64,000 nt of DNA from Deltaproteobacteria bacterium HGW-Deltaproteobacteria-8 (GTDB lineage: Bacteria; Desulfobacterota; Desulfovibrionia; Desulfovibrionales; Desulfovibrionaceae). Positions 41,567 to 55,660 of this stretch are shown piece by piece (the stretch's first letter is position 1; every line of letters starts with the position of its first letter). A model generated the notes under the pieces. The model made no database searches. It had not been told where the DNA came from and saw only the letters and a list, made by a program, of their open reading frames with translations. The stretch lies in NCBI GenBank assembly GCA_002840405.1, contig PHAR01000003.1, forward strand, positions 127,946 to 191,945, given 5' to 3'. A program made the position numbers and the translations under genes.

Positions 41567-42910
41567 ATGGACACCCCGGTCTTCAACTGCAAAAACGCCG
41601 ACGATGTGCTGCGTGCCGTCAAAGATTACGACATCAGCTTCGTGCAGTTCTGGTTTGTGGACATCCTGGGCACGCTGAAAAGCTTCCAGGTGACCCCGCG
41701 CGAGCTGGAGGCCGCCTTTGAGGAGGGCATGGGCTTTGACGGCTCGTCCATCCTGGGCTTCTGCCGCATCGACGAGTCGGACATGGTGGCCATGCCCGAT
41801 CCCACCACCTTCCAGGTGGCGGCCTGGCGCCCCAGCGACCGCCCTGTGGCGCGCATGTTCTGCGACATCCACACCCCGGACGGCCAGCCCTATGCCGCGG
41901 ATTCGCGCTACTGCCTGCGCCGGGTGCTCTCCAAGTGCGCGGAGAAGGGCTACACCTACTACGTCGGGCCGGAACTGGAGTTCTTCCTCTTCGCCAACGA
42001 CAAGGGCACCGAGCTCCTGGACCAGGGCGGCTACTTCGACGCCCCGCCGCTGGACCTGGGCAACAACATCCGCCGCGACATCATCTTCGCCCTGGAGAAG
42101 ATGGGCATCGCCATCGAGTACAGCCACCACGAGGTGGCCCCGAGCCAGCACGAGATCGACATGCGCTACGCCGAGGCTCTGAAGATGGCCGACATCACCA
42201 TGACCTACCGCGTGGTGGTCAAGGAGGTGGCGCGCAAGCACGGGGCGTACGCCACCTTCATGCCCAAGCCCATCTACGGCCAGAACGGCTCGGGCATGCA
42301 TGTGCACCAGAGCCTGTTCAAGAACGGCCGCAACCTGTTCTTCGACCCCTCGGACCAGTACCATCTCTCGCCCGAGGGCAAGAGCTACATCGCCGGCATC
42401 TTGAAGCACGCCCGCGAATTCGCCTGCGTCACCAACCAGTGGGTGAACTCCTACAAGCGACTGGTGCCGGGCTATGAGGCCCCGGTGTACGTGGCCTGGG
42501 CGCGGCGCAACCGCTCGGCCCTGGTGCGCGTGCCCATGTACAAGCCCGGCAAGGAGGCCGCCACGCGCATGGAGCTGCGTTGCCCGGACCCGGCGGCCAA
42601 CCCCTACCTGACCTTCGCGGTGATGCTGGCCGCAGGCTTGCGCGGCATGGAGCAGAACTACGTGCTGCCCGATCCGGTGGAGTTGGACATCTTCCACATG
42701 GACCAGGCCACGCTGGATTCCCACAACATCACCTCGCTTCCTGGCAGCCTGTTCGAGGCCGCCGAGGAGATGAAGAAGAGCGACCTGGTGCGCGAGACCC
42801 TGGGCGACCACATCTTCAACAAGCTCTACGAGAACAAGATCATGGAGTGGGACCGCTACCGCACCCAGGTGACGCAGTACGAGCTGGACCGCTACCTGCC
42901 GGTTTTGTAA
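41567..42910 (+). CDS. glnA: Glutamine synthetase, type I
   Basis: Makes glutamine from glutamate, ammonia and ATP. The 447 residues include the N-terminal beta-grasp domain with GFDGSSILGF, the metal-binding GPELEFFLF and HHEVAPSQHEIDM, the ATP-site KPIYGQNGSGMHVHQSLF, and NRSALVRVP with RMELRCPDPAANPYL. Length and pattern fit the shorter GSI-alpha form found in Firmicutes, archaea and some deltaproteobacteria; the adenylylation loop (Tyr in NLY of GSI-beta) is not seen. The ATG at 41567 is supported by AAGGAGG. A terminator follows. Confidence 0.95.
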   Translation: MDTPVFNCKNADDVLRAVKDYDISFVQFWFVDILGTLKSFQVTPRELEAAFEEGMGFDGSSILGFCRIDESDMVAMPDPTTFQVAAWRPSDRPVARMFCDIHTPDGQPYAADSRYCLRRVLSKCAEKGYTYYVGPELEFFLFANDKGTELLDQGGYFDAPPLDLGNNIRRDIIFALEKMGIAIEYSHHEVAPSQHEIDMRYAEALKMADITMTYRVVVKEVARKHGAYATFMPKPIYGQNGSGMHVHQSLFKNGRNLFFDPSDQYHLSPEGKSYIAGILKHAREFACVTNQWVNSYKRLVPGYEAPVYVAWARRNRSALVRVPMYKPGKEAATRMELRCPDPAANPYLTFAVMLAAGLRGMEQNYVLPDPVELDIFHMDQATLDSHNITSLPGSLFEAAEEMKKSDLVRETLGDHIFNKLYENKIMEWDRYRTQVTQYELDRYLPVL

Positions 42911-42933
42911 GGGCGGAAAGGAAAGGAATCGAC

Positions 42934-42966
42934 AAGGGGCGGGCCGCAGGGTCCGCCCTTTTTTTG
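42934..42966 (+). terminator. Terminator of glnA
   Basis: A GC-rich hairpin (AAGGGGCGG with CCGCCCTT, one bulge) followed by seven Ts, 24 bases after the stop codon. Confidence 0.75.
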
Positions 42967-43072
42967 CGTGCGCGTCGGGGCTTGGTTCTTCTGGCCGGGC
43001 GACCGCCTGGCGGGGATGGCATCGGGGAGGCTCTTCTCGCGTGGAGAATTCTCCCGCGGGGATGTGCGCCTG

Positions 43073-44251
43073 CTAGGCTAGCAGCAGGGTGGTCAGGTCC
43101 ACGGGGTAGCCCGCCGGGTTCAGGCATTCCCTGATTTCGAGGCCGCCGTCGTCGTGGAGCAGGTCCACGGCCACGGCCGCCTTGCGCCGCATCCAGGGGT
43201 CGAAGAGGATCTTCACCGTGGGCCTGGAGGCGTTGATCATGTTGATCTCCGTGACGATGGCGTACTCCCCGCTCGACAGGCGCACGAAGCTCCCGGCGGG
43301 GTACACGCCGATGCACTTGATGAAGTGCTCGATGCTGTTCGGGGCGAAGGAGGAGTCGCGCCACTGGTACATGAGGCTCAGGGCCTTGTACGTGGGCATG
43401 GCGTTCCGGTAGCAGCGCTTGCTGGTCAGGGCGTCATAGACGTCGACGATGCTGACGATGCGGCCGAAGATGCCGATGTCGGCCCCTGCGAGGCCGCGCG
43501 GGTAGCCTGTGCCGTCGTAGCGCTCATGGTGCTCGATGGCCCCGCGCAGGATGTTCTGCTCCGGCCCGGGCGTGTTCGAGATGATCTTGTAGCTCTCCAG
43601 GGGGTGGGTCTTCATGATGCCCATCTCGCGTGTGGTCAGCTCTCCGGGTTTGTTCAGGATATCCTCGGGGATGCGCGCCTTGCCCACGTCGTGGAAAAGT
43701 CCGGCGAGCCCCAGCAGGCGCAGCGTGTCCTTGTCCTGGCCCAGGTACTTGCCCAGGATGATGGCCAGCACCCCGACGTTGATGCAATGGGTGTAGCTGT
43801 ATTCGTCGAAGCGCCGGAGCTTGAACATGGTGGCCGCTGCGGACTCGTTGCGGAACACGCTCTCGATCAGGCCGTCCACCACGGGCTGGGCGTCGTGGTA
43901 GTCCACGTCCCGGCCCTTGCGCGCATCGGCCATGAACTCGTGGGCGTGGTCCAGGGCCTCGGTGTAGAGCTTCTCGGCCACGGGCAGCTCTTCGGCCAGG
44001 GGCACGGCCGGGGCGGGGCGCTCGGCCTGTTCCTGCAGCCGCTCCCTGTGGAGCCTGTTCAGCATGTGTAGGGTCAGGCTGTCGTCCACCAGGACCTCGT
44101 CCACCTCCGGCGGCACGAACTCGTCGACGTTCAAGAGCGAGAGCAGGGGCTTGCCCACGGACACAAAGGGGTTGTCCGGGGCGCCCTGTCCGTATTTGGC
44201 CAGGAACATGCCGACCTCAAGGTCTCGCCTGCGGAGCCGCCGGAGCTTCAT
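43073..44251 (-). CDS. HD-GYP domain protein, c-di-GMP phosphodiesterase
   Basis: A 392-residue soluble protein. The first 120 residues (DLEVGMFLAKYGQG, then an acidic and Arg-rich linker) resemble the N-terminal module found in front of many HD-GYP domains. The catalytic domain (about 140-320) has YTHCINVGVLAIILG, GLFHDVGKARIPEDILNKPGE and HHERYDGTGYPRGL, all active-site residues being present. The C-terminal tail (SSGEYAIVTEINMINASRPTVKILF) is the usual beta-rich end of this subgroup. A consensus-like promoter lies 150 bases upstream. It shares an inverted-repeat-flanked segment with glnA. Confidence 0.9.
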   Translation of the reverse strand: MKLRRLRRRDLEVGMFLAKYGQGAPDNPFVSVGKPLLSLLNVDEFVPPEVDEVLVDDSLTLHMLNRLHRERLQEQAERPAPAVPLAEELPVAEKLYTEALDHAHEFMADARKGRDVDYHDAQPVVDGLIESVFRNESAAATMFKLRRFDEYSYTHCINVGVLAIILGKYLGQDKDTLRLLGLAGLFHDVGKARIPEDILNKPGELTTREMGIMKTHPLESYKIISNTPGPEQNILRGAIEHHERYDGTGYPRGLAGADIGIFGRIVSIVDVYDALTSKRCYRNAMPTYKALSLMYQWRDSSFAPNSIEHFIKCIGVYPAGSFVRLSSGEYAIVTEINMINASRPTVKILFDPWMRRKAAVAVDLLHDDGGLEIRECLNPAGYPVDLTTLLLA

Positions 44252-44397
44252 AGCCCTCCGGCGCGCGTAGCGGCGCCAGGGCTCGAAGGTGCAGCGGGGA
44301 AGGGCTGCGTGGTGTGCAAGCTGGTCATGAGGGGGGGACCTGCCTGATGGTTAGTGTGCCCTGGTCTGGGTTCGCCACGTTTGGGAACTGTAATACA

Positions 44398-44426
44398 AAT
44401 ACACAGAAAAGCCCTGCTTGTGTCAA
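44398..44426 (-). promoter_or_regulatory. Sigma-70-type promoter for the HD-GYP gene
   Basis: On the minus strand TTGACA (44421-44426), a 17-base spacer and TGTATT (44398-44403) lie about 145 bases before the start at 44251. The 412-bp gap to nrdJ also holds the nrdJ terminator and repeat copy B. Confidence 0.6.
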
Positions 44427-44552
44427 CAGGTATTCTCAGCGTGTTCGCAACACGTAACATAAAGGGATGATGTGATTTTGTGCTGCGTGGATCAGCCTCT
44501 TGGATGTTGATGCCGACAAACGTTCGGCGCGCGGCCGCAGGTTGACCCTGCG

Positions 44553-44586
44553 AAAAAAAAGCCGGGAGGAAGGTTCCCCCCGGCTT
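44553..44586 (-). terminator. Terminator of nrdJ
   Basis: AAGCCGGG (44559-44566) pairs with CCCGGCTT (44579-44586). On the minus strand the stem is followed by a run of eight Ts (44553-44560). Confidence 0.75.
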
Positions 44587-44606
44587 GAGCGGGTCAGCGT
44601 GAAAAT

Positions 44607-44650
44607 ATGTGGGGGTCTGGGGGACTTCAAGTCCCCCAGACGCCGGAGGC
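44607..44650 (-). repeat. Palindromic intergenic repeat, copy B of an inverted pair
   Basis: Reverse complement of 41085-41128 with one mismatch. It lies just after the nrdJ stop on the minus strand, so both copies sit directly behind a stop codon in the direction of transcription. Confidence 0.85.
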
Positions 44651-44663
44651 TATTCTCTTACTT

Positions 44664-46934
44664 CTACCCGCACTTGGTGTAGCCGCAGGACTTGCAGCAG
44701 TGGCAGCCTTCCTCGAAGGTCAGGGCCTCGCCGCACTCCGGGCACATTTCCTTGTTCAGCGCGTTGGCATGGGCGCTGGCGTGCTTCTCGCCGGACATGT
44801 AGCGGTTTTCCAGCACCCAGGCCACGGCGTCGGGGATGGACTGCAGCAGGATCTTCTTTTGGAACTTGGGGTGCTCGCCGCCGATGCCCTTGAGCTGCTC
44901 GACGATGTCGCGCACCTCCACGCCGCTGCGCAGGGCCAGGGAGACGAGGCGGCCGATGGCCTCGGCCTTGGCGGTGATGGACCGGCCGGACTTGCCGATG
45001 GTGGCGAAGACCTCAAAGGGCTTGCCGTCTTGCTCGTTGATGGTCAGGTACAGCGCGCCCAGGCCCGTGTCGATCTTCTGGGTGAAGCCGTAGACCACGT
45101 CCGGGCGCTTTCTGACCACGGTCTTGGGCTTGCCTTCTTCGGCTTCGCCGGCCTTCTTCTCCTGACCGTCGCCGGTGCAGAGCACCTGGTCGGCCTTGCA
45201 GCCGTCGCGGTACACGGTGACGCCCTTGCAGCCGTACTCGTAGGCCTTCCAGTAGATGTCCCAGATGTCCTCCTGCGTGGCCGAGGAGGGCAGGTTCACG
45301 GTCTTGGACACGGCGTTGTCGGTGTATTTCTGGAAGGCGGCCTGCATCTTCAGGTGCCAGATGGGCTCGATGTCCATGGCCGTGACAAAGACGCGGCGGA
45401 TCTCGGCGGGCAGAAGTTCCATGGTCTGCACGGAGCCGACCTTGGCCACCTCTTCCATGAGCTTGGGGCTGTACGCCTCAGCCTTCTTCACCGCAGCCTC
45501 GAAGAAGGGGTTCACCTCCAGCAGCTTGTCGTTGTCCATGACCGTGCGGGTGAAGCTGAGCGCGAACAAGGGCTCGATGCCCGAGGAGCAGCCCGCCAGG
45601 ATGGACAGGGTGCCCGTGGGCGCGATGGTGGTGGTGGTGGCGTGGCGGTAGGGTCCCTGCTTCTTGGCGGCGTAGGTGCTGCCCGCATAGGCCGGGAAGG
45701 GGCCGCGCTCGTCGGCCAGGGCCTTGCTCGCCAGCTTGCTCTCGTCCTGGATGAAGGCCATGAGGCGCTCGGCCAGGGTCACGCCCTCCTGGGAGTTGTA
45801 GGCCACGCCCAGCTGGTACAGCAGGTCGGCAAAGCCCATGAGCCCAAGGCCGATCTTGCGGTTGGTGCGCACCATCTCGGTGATCTGCTCCAGCGGGTAG
45901 ACGCTGGCCTCGATGACGTTGTCCAGGAAGCGCACGCTCTGGTGTATGACGGTCTTGAGGCCCACCCAGTCGATGCCGTCGCGGGCGTCGGCGTCGTAGA
46001 AGGCGGCCAGGTTGATGGAGCCCAGGTTGCAGGCCTCGTAGGGCAGGAGCGGCTGCTCGCCGCAGGGGTTGGTGGCCTCGATCTCGCCCAGCTGGGGGGT
46101 CGGGTTGTCGCGGTTGATGCGGTCAAGGAAGACCATGCCCGGATCGCCGGATTCCCACGCCTTCTGCACCAGCAGGGCGAAGACCTCGCGCGCCTTGAGC
46201 CGCTCGACGACCTCTTTGTTGTGCGGGGCGATGAGGTCGTATTCCTCGTCCTTGTCCACGGCCTGCATGAAGGCCTCGGTGAGGCCCACGGAGAGGTTGA
46301 AGTTGTTCAGGTCGCCTTCGCGCTCCTTGGCCCGGATGAAGCGCAGGACGTCCGGGTGGTCCACGCGCAGGATGCCCATGTTGGCGCCGCGCCGGGTGCC
46401 GCCCTGCTTGATCTGCTCGGTGGCGGTGTTGAAGATGCGCAAAAAGGACAGCGGCCCGGAAGCCACGCCGCCGGTGGAGCCCACGCGGGAGTCCGTGGGG
46501 CGCAGGCGCGAGAAGGAGAAGCCCGTGCCGCCGCCGGACTTGTGGATCAGCGCGGCATGTTTCACGGCGTCGAAGATCTGCTCGATGGAGTCGCCCACGG
46601 GCAGCACGAAGCAGGCCGCCAGCTGGCCCAGGTCCGTGCCCGCGTTCATGAGCGTGGGCGAGTTGGGCAGGAACTTGAAGCTGGTCAAAAGGTCGTAGTA
46701 TTCGCGCGCGCGCGTCGCCACATGAGCCTTGCCACCCTTGAAGTTGGCCTCCTGGGCCGCGATTTTGGCCGACACGCGCCAGAACAGCTCGCGGGGCAGC
46801 TCATAGGCCTTGCCGTCCGGTCCTTTGCGCAGATAGCGGCGCGCGAGCACCACCTTGGCGTTGTCGTTCAGGGCCACTTCGGGCAGGTCGGAGGGCATGG
46901 GGGGCATGTCGGTGGCGGACTTGGTCGCGGTCAT
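44664..46934 (-). CDS. nrdJ: Adenosylcobalamin-dependent ribonucleotide reductase (class II)
   Basis: Reduces ribonucleotides to deoxyribonucleotides using adenosylcobalamin as radical source, with or without oxygen. The 756 residues include FLPNSPTLMNAGT, QLAACFVLPVGDS (active-site Cys), HKSGGGTGFSFSRLRP, the radical/thiol loop NPCGEQPLLPYEACNLGSIN and APTGTLSILAGCSSGIEP. The tail ends in a Cys-rich segment (MCPECGEALTFEEGCHCC, then SCGYTKCG), typical of NrdJ and probably used in redox cycling or zinc binding. The ATG at 46934 is near the family start. The window also encodes cobS, which completes the cofactor. I saw no cobalamin riboswitch or NrdR box upstream. Confidence 0.95.
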   Translation of the reverse strand: MTATKSATDMPPMPSDLPEVALNDNAKVVLARRYLRKGPDGKAYELPRELFWRVSAKIAAQEANFKGGKAHVATRAREYYDLLTSFKFLPNSPTLMNAGTDLGQLAACFVLPVGDSIEQIFDAVKHAALIHKSGGGTGFSFSRLRPTDSRVGSTGGVASGPLSFLRIFNTATEQIKQGGTRRGANMGILRVDHPDVLRFIRAKEREGDLNNFNLSVGLTEAFMQAVDKDEEYDLIAPHNKEVVERLKAREVFALLVQKAWESGDPGMVFLDRINRDNPTPQLGEIEATNPCGEQPLLPYEACNLGSINLAAFYDADARDGIDWVGLKTVIHQSVRFLDNVIEASVYPLEQITEMVRTNRKIGLGLMGFADLLYQLGVAYNSQEGVTLAERLMAFIQDESKLASKALADERGPFPAYAGSTYAAKKQGPYRHATTTTIAPTGTLSILAGCSSGIEPLFALSFTRTVMDNDKLLEVNPFFEAAVKKAEAYSPKLMEEVAKVGSVQTMELLPAEIRRVFVTAMDIEPIWHLKMQAAFQKYTDNAVSKTVNLPSSATQEDIWDIYWKAYEYGCKGVTVYRDGCKADQVLCTGDGQEKKAGEAEEGKPKTVVRKRPDVVYGFTQKIDTGLGALYLTINEQDGKPFEVFATIGKSGRSITAKAEAIGRLVSLALRSGVEVRDIVEQLKGIGGEHPKFQKKILLQSIPDAVAWVLENRYMSGEKHASAHANALNKEMCPECGEALTFEEGCHCCKSCGYTKCG

Positions 46935-47284
46935 TGAGGGTTTCCTTGCGCAAGCTTCAGGGTTCAGAGCACGGGAAAAACGGATATTGTTTGATTTAAT
47001 GGGACGGAGAACCAGTGTCTACGTACTTTATCAAGATACTCTAGAAAAATCCAGACGTCGGGGATGCAGGCAGGACAAGGGCTTTTTACGGAAAGTCCCG
47101 GGGGGCAAGGGCTGCGGGGCGAGATGTTTTTCGCGCTTCAGCGGCGGGAATAGCTGCCAGAGGCCTCCTGGCAAGTGGACTTCCAGTCCTTCCGGCCTGC
47201 TGTCAACCCGGAATTTTTGTCTTTTTCCCGGCCAAAAAGGGTCTAATTTTATCCGCGAGGAAAACCCCGTGTTATGCTGGCGGG
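46935..47284. other. Intergenic region upstream of nrdJ
   Basis: About 350 bases with no recognisable gene. It has AT-rich patches near 46980-47050 and 47215-47260, where nrdJ promoter elements could lie. No confident promoter call. Confidence 0.4.
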
Positions 47285-47321
47285 GAAAAAAACGGGCTCC
47301 CGGGATACCCCGGGAGCCCGT
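47285..47321 (-). terminator. Terminator of the Lys/Ala-rich peptide gene
   Basis: Perfect 13-bp stem (47292-47304 with 47309-47321) with a 4-nt loop; on the minus strand a T-run follows (the plus strand has AAAAAAA at 47286-47292). Confidence 0.85.
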
Positions 47322-47383
47322 CTGGACAGTCCAGCGATGGACCCAAGGACGCCAGGGCGGCCTCGGATCAGGTCAGGGCTGAA

Positions 47384-47593
47384 TTACTCGGCAACCTTCT
47401 CGGCGGCGGCTTCCTTCTTGGGGGCCTTCTTGGCGGCCTTCTTGGTGGCCTTCTTGACAGCCTTCTTCTCCTTCTTGACCGGGGCGGCGGCCTCGGCGGC
47501 GGGCTTCTCGGCGACCGGGGCGGCGGCGTCGGAGGCGAAGGAAACGCCAGCGAAGGCGAGAACCATGGACATGGCGATGATGGCTTTCTTCAT
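47384..47593 (-). CDS. Secreted Lys/Ala-rich low-complexity peptide
   Basis: A 69-residue protein with a clear signal peptide (MKKAIIAMSMVLAFAGVSFA, cleavage expected after FASDA or nearby). The mature part is made almost only of Ala, Lys, Glu, Pro and Val, with KKAVKKATKKAAKKAPKKE, similar in composition to histone H1 tails. No fold is predicted. The strong terminator downstream and the well-defined signal sequence argue that it is real. The ribosome site is AGGAG 8 bases before the ATG. The function is unknown; a polybasic exported peptide might bind polyanions such as lipopolysaccharide or extracellular DNA (inference). Confidence 0.75.
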   Translation of the reverse strand: MKKAIIAMSMVLAFAGVSFASDAAAPVAEKPAAEAAAPVKKEKKAVKKATKKAAKKAPKKEAAAEKVAE

Positions 47594-47814
47594 GACAAAG
47601 ACTCCTGGTGGTTTGGTGGTGATCGCAGGAAAGGCCCATCCTTCCCTGTGTGTGTTCTTCTACCACTCCGCTTGGGCGAAGCAAGAGAATTATTTCCTGT
47701 TACGGCAAGCTGTTACAATATCGTCTAGAATTAATCAGAACAGTTTCAACGGCCTGGGCCACTTGGCGGGCTTTTATGCCTTGTCGCAGCGCGCCTCCGG
47801 GCGAGGAGGAACCC

Positions 47815-48246
47815 GTGAATAAACGCAAGATATCACTATTTAAGAAGACCTACAGGGCCACGGGGAGCATGGCGGCCGCAGCCAGGGCGGCGGAGATCGC
47901 CCCGGATGAGGCCAGGCAGCTGCGGGCTCAGCTCCTGGCCGAGCCGGCCTCTCTCCCCGGTCAGGGCGAGGCCGACGACCTGGGCCGGGCCGTGGCCGCG
48001 CTGGAGTCCGAGGCAGTGCGCCGCGCCCTCACGGGCGTGGAGGTGCCGGTGTTCCACCAGGGCCGCGAGTGCGGCAACACGGTCAAGCACTCGGACCAGC
48101 TCTTGATGTTCCTGCTCAAGACGCTCAAGCCCTCGCGCTATGCGGGCGCCAGGGACGCCTCCCCGGCAGGTCCTGGGCGGGTGGTGGAGCTGGATATCGA
48201 CCTCTCGGCCGGGGAAGACATGGAGCAGGCGGAGCAGCAGGGCTGA
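47815..48246 (+). CDS. Phage terminase small-subunit-like protein, orphan
   Basis: A 143-residue protein starting at GTG 47815, preceded by GGAGGA. The N-terminus (FKKTYRATGSMAAAARAAEIAPDEARQLRA) resembles a helix-turn-helix, and the middle (EAVRRALTGVEVPVFHQGREC, then KHSDQLLMFLLKTLKPSRY) is characteristic of small terminase-type proteins, where QGxxxG...YSDxLLxFLLK recurs. No large terminase, portal or other phage gene is near, so it is a remnant or a domesticated DNA-binding protein. The C-terminus is acidic. Confidence 0.65.
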   Translation: MNKRKISLFKKTYRATGSMAAAARAAEIAPDEARQLRAQLLAEPASLPGQGEADDLGRAVAALESEAVRRALTGVEVPVFHQGRECGNTVKHSDQLLMFLLKTLKPSRYAGARDASPAGPGRVVELDIDLSAGEDMEQAEQQG

Positions 48247-48288
48247 AGCCGCCCGGCTTTGACGCTGTCCGGCTCTGCCGCAACGCGG

Positions 48289-48818
48289 TTAGCCTTCCGG
48301 CGTCAACAGTTCGATCTGTGCGGCGAAGGCCGGGTACGCGGCCGAGAGCTCGGCCCGGCGGCCGTGTTCGTAGTCCTCGTACTCGAAGCCCGGGGACACG
48401 GTGCAGCCGAGCAGGGCGAAGCGCCCGCCGGTCGCAAGCCGCGTGCCCTGCCAGACCCCGCGCCGGACCACCACCTGGGGCCGCTGTCCGGACGAAAGGT
48501 CGGTGCCGATGGCCAGGCTCTGGCCTGTGCGGTCCGGGTGCAGCTGGAGCATGTCCACGGGATCGCCCAGGTAGAAGTGGAAGACCTCGGTGCTGCTCAC
48601 GCGGTGCAGGGCGGAGAAACGCTCCGGCGTGATGAGATAATAGATGGCCGTGGCGCAGCGCCTGGGATCCTTGTGGCGGCCGTGGATGGCCCCCCCGGGG
48701 ATGATGGAGTCCGAACGGTAGGTCTCGGCGTACAGGCCGCCTTCCCCGGGCAGGGGCACCAGGCCCAGTTCGCGGATGATTGCCTCGATATGGGCTTCAG
48801 AGCCCCAGGGAGCGTTCT

Positions 48819-48822
<4 letters not shown>
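48289..48822 (-). CDS. Cupin superfamily protein (DUF985)
   Basis: A 177-residue single cupin barrel of the DUF985 (cupin_5) family: ELGLVPLPGEGGLYAETYRS, RCATAIYYLITPERFSALHRV, TEVFHFYLGDPVDMLQLHPD, RGVWQGTRL, and TVSPGFEYEDYEHG near the end. Members fold like sugar epimerases but their reaction is unknown. Its ATG overlaps the stop of the large hybrid kinase by four bases, so it is translationally coupled to it. Confidence 0.88.
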
Positions 48823-54500
<5,678 letters not shown>

Positions 54501-54638
54501 GCGCTTCCTCGCTTCGGCCGCGTAAGGGGTCGGGCCTTGGCTGGACGTCTGGTCTATCCTGGTGGCAATCTACATAAACCTAGCAGACTGTGCCGATGTA
54601 GACAAGGCCAATGCAAAAACGCTGGTGCATGCGTGTCC

Positions 54639-55637
54639 CTACTGGCCGTATGCCGGGGTCCAGAGGTAGTACATGCCGGCCTGGGGCGGCAGCAGCCCGC
54701 CCAGGTCCAGGTTGATGACCGCCGGGCGGCCGCCCTCGGCCTCCGCACCGGGCAGGTAGTAGGTTCCCTCGGCGGCTGGGCGGCGGCGGTAGGTCATCAC
54801 CGTGGCGTCCTTGGGCAGCCTGGCGAGGTCCTTTGCCATGTTCAGGGCATCATCAAGGTAGCCCACAGAGTCGATGAGCCCCAGGTCCTTGGCCTCTGCC
54901 GCCGTGAACACTCGGGCCGAGGAGACGATGCCCAGGGCCGCGGGCTCGAGGTGGCGGTGCTTCTGCACCAGTTCCAAAAACCGCGTGGCCTGGGCCCTGG
55001 TCATGGAGTTCACCAGACGCCTCTCTTCTTCCGTGGCCGGGCGGAAGGGCGAGCCCATGTCCTTCAGGGTACCGGACTTGCTCACGTCCATGCCCACGCC
55101 GAGTTTTTCCATGAGCCCGGCCACGCGCGGCATGAGGAAGATGACGCCCACGCTGCCGGTGATGGTCGTCGGATGGGCCAGGATGTGGTCCGCCGGGAGC
55201 GACACGTAGTATCCGCCCGAGGCAGCCAGGCCCATCATGGCCACCACCAGCGTGACCCCGCTGGCCTGCTTGTAGGTCATTATCTCGTGGTAGAGGATGT
55301 CGCTGGCCGTTGTGGTGCCGCCGGGCGAGTCGATCTTGAGCACCACGGCCTTGATGTCCTTGTCCGCAAGGGCGAGCTTGAGCTGGGCTACCAGCTCCTG
55401 CACGGTGCTCGGTCTTGTTTGCACAAAGCCGCGCGCGTGCTCGCTGATGAGGCCGTCGATCCCCAGGAGCAGGACCTTGTCCTTGCCCTTGCCGTCGATC
55501 TTCTGCTCCTTGTAGGGCTTCCCAGGTTCTCCGAAGAGGCTGACATTGGCCTGCACGCAGCCGGAGAGGACCAGGCAGGCGGCCAGGGCCAGACAGGCGG
55601 CGAGGGGCAGGCGGAGGGTGTGGGAAAAGCGCGTCAT
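54639..55637 (-). CDS. sppA: Signal peptide peptidase SppA-type serine protease, lipoprotein
   Basis: A 332-residue S49-family protease that degrades cleaved signal peptides in the membrane. The N-terminus is a lipoprotein signal (LAACLVLSGC, lipobox with Cys about 27). The catalytic domain has KIDSPGGTTTASDILYHEI, the nucleophile Ser in MMGLAASGGYYVSLPAD, TTITGSVGVIFLMP and the general-base Lys in GTLKDMGSPFRPATEEER. The C-terminus is followed by a proline/glycine-rich tail (about 60 residues) not typical of the family. The ATG has AGGAGG upstream; cobS ends 23 bases before it. The hybrid kinase starts 138 bases downstream. Confidence 0.9.
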   Translation of the reverse strand: MTRFSHTLRLPLAACLALAACLVLSGCVQANVSLFGEPGKPYKEQKIDGKGKDKVLLLGIDGLISEHARGFVQTRPSTVQELVAQLKLALADKDIKAVVLKIDSPGGTTTASDILYHEIMTYKQASGVTLVVAMMGLAASGGYYVSLPADHILAHPTTITGSVGVIFLMPRVAGLMEKLGVGMDVSKSGTLKDMGSPFRPATEEERRLVNSMTRAQATRFLELVQKHRHLEPAALGIVSSARVFTAAEAKDLGLIDSVGYLDDALNMAKDLARLPKDATVMTYRRRPAAEGTYYLPGAEAEGGRPAVINLDLGGLLPPQAGMYYLWTPAYGQ

Positions 55638-55660
55638 GGGTGCCTCCTGAGGCGGAAGGT

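Noticed and set aside
44607-46937. A 776-codon open frame on the plus strand opposite nrdJ
   Set aside because: Antisense shadow of a conserved gene; composition is Gly/Leu/His/Val-rich and without motifs.
46935-47291. Cobalamin riboswitch or NrdR box upstream of nrdJ
   Set aside because: I could not find the conserved B12-box or a pair of NrdR-like palindromes in this stretch; a covariance-model search would settle it.
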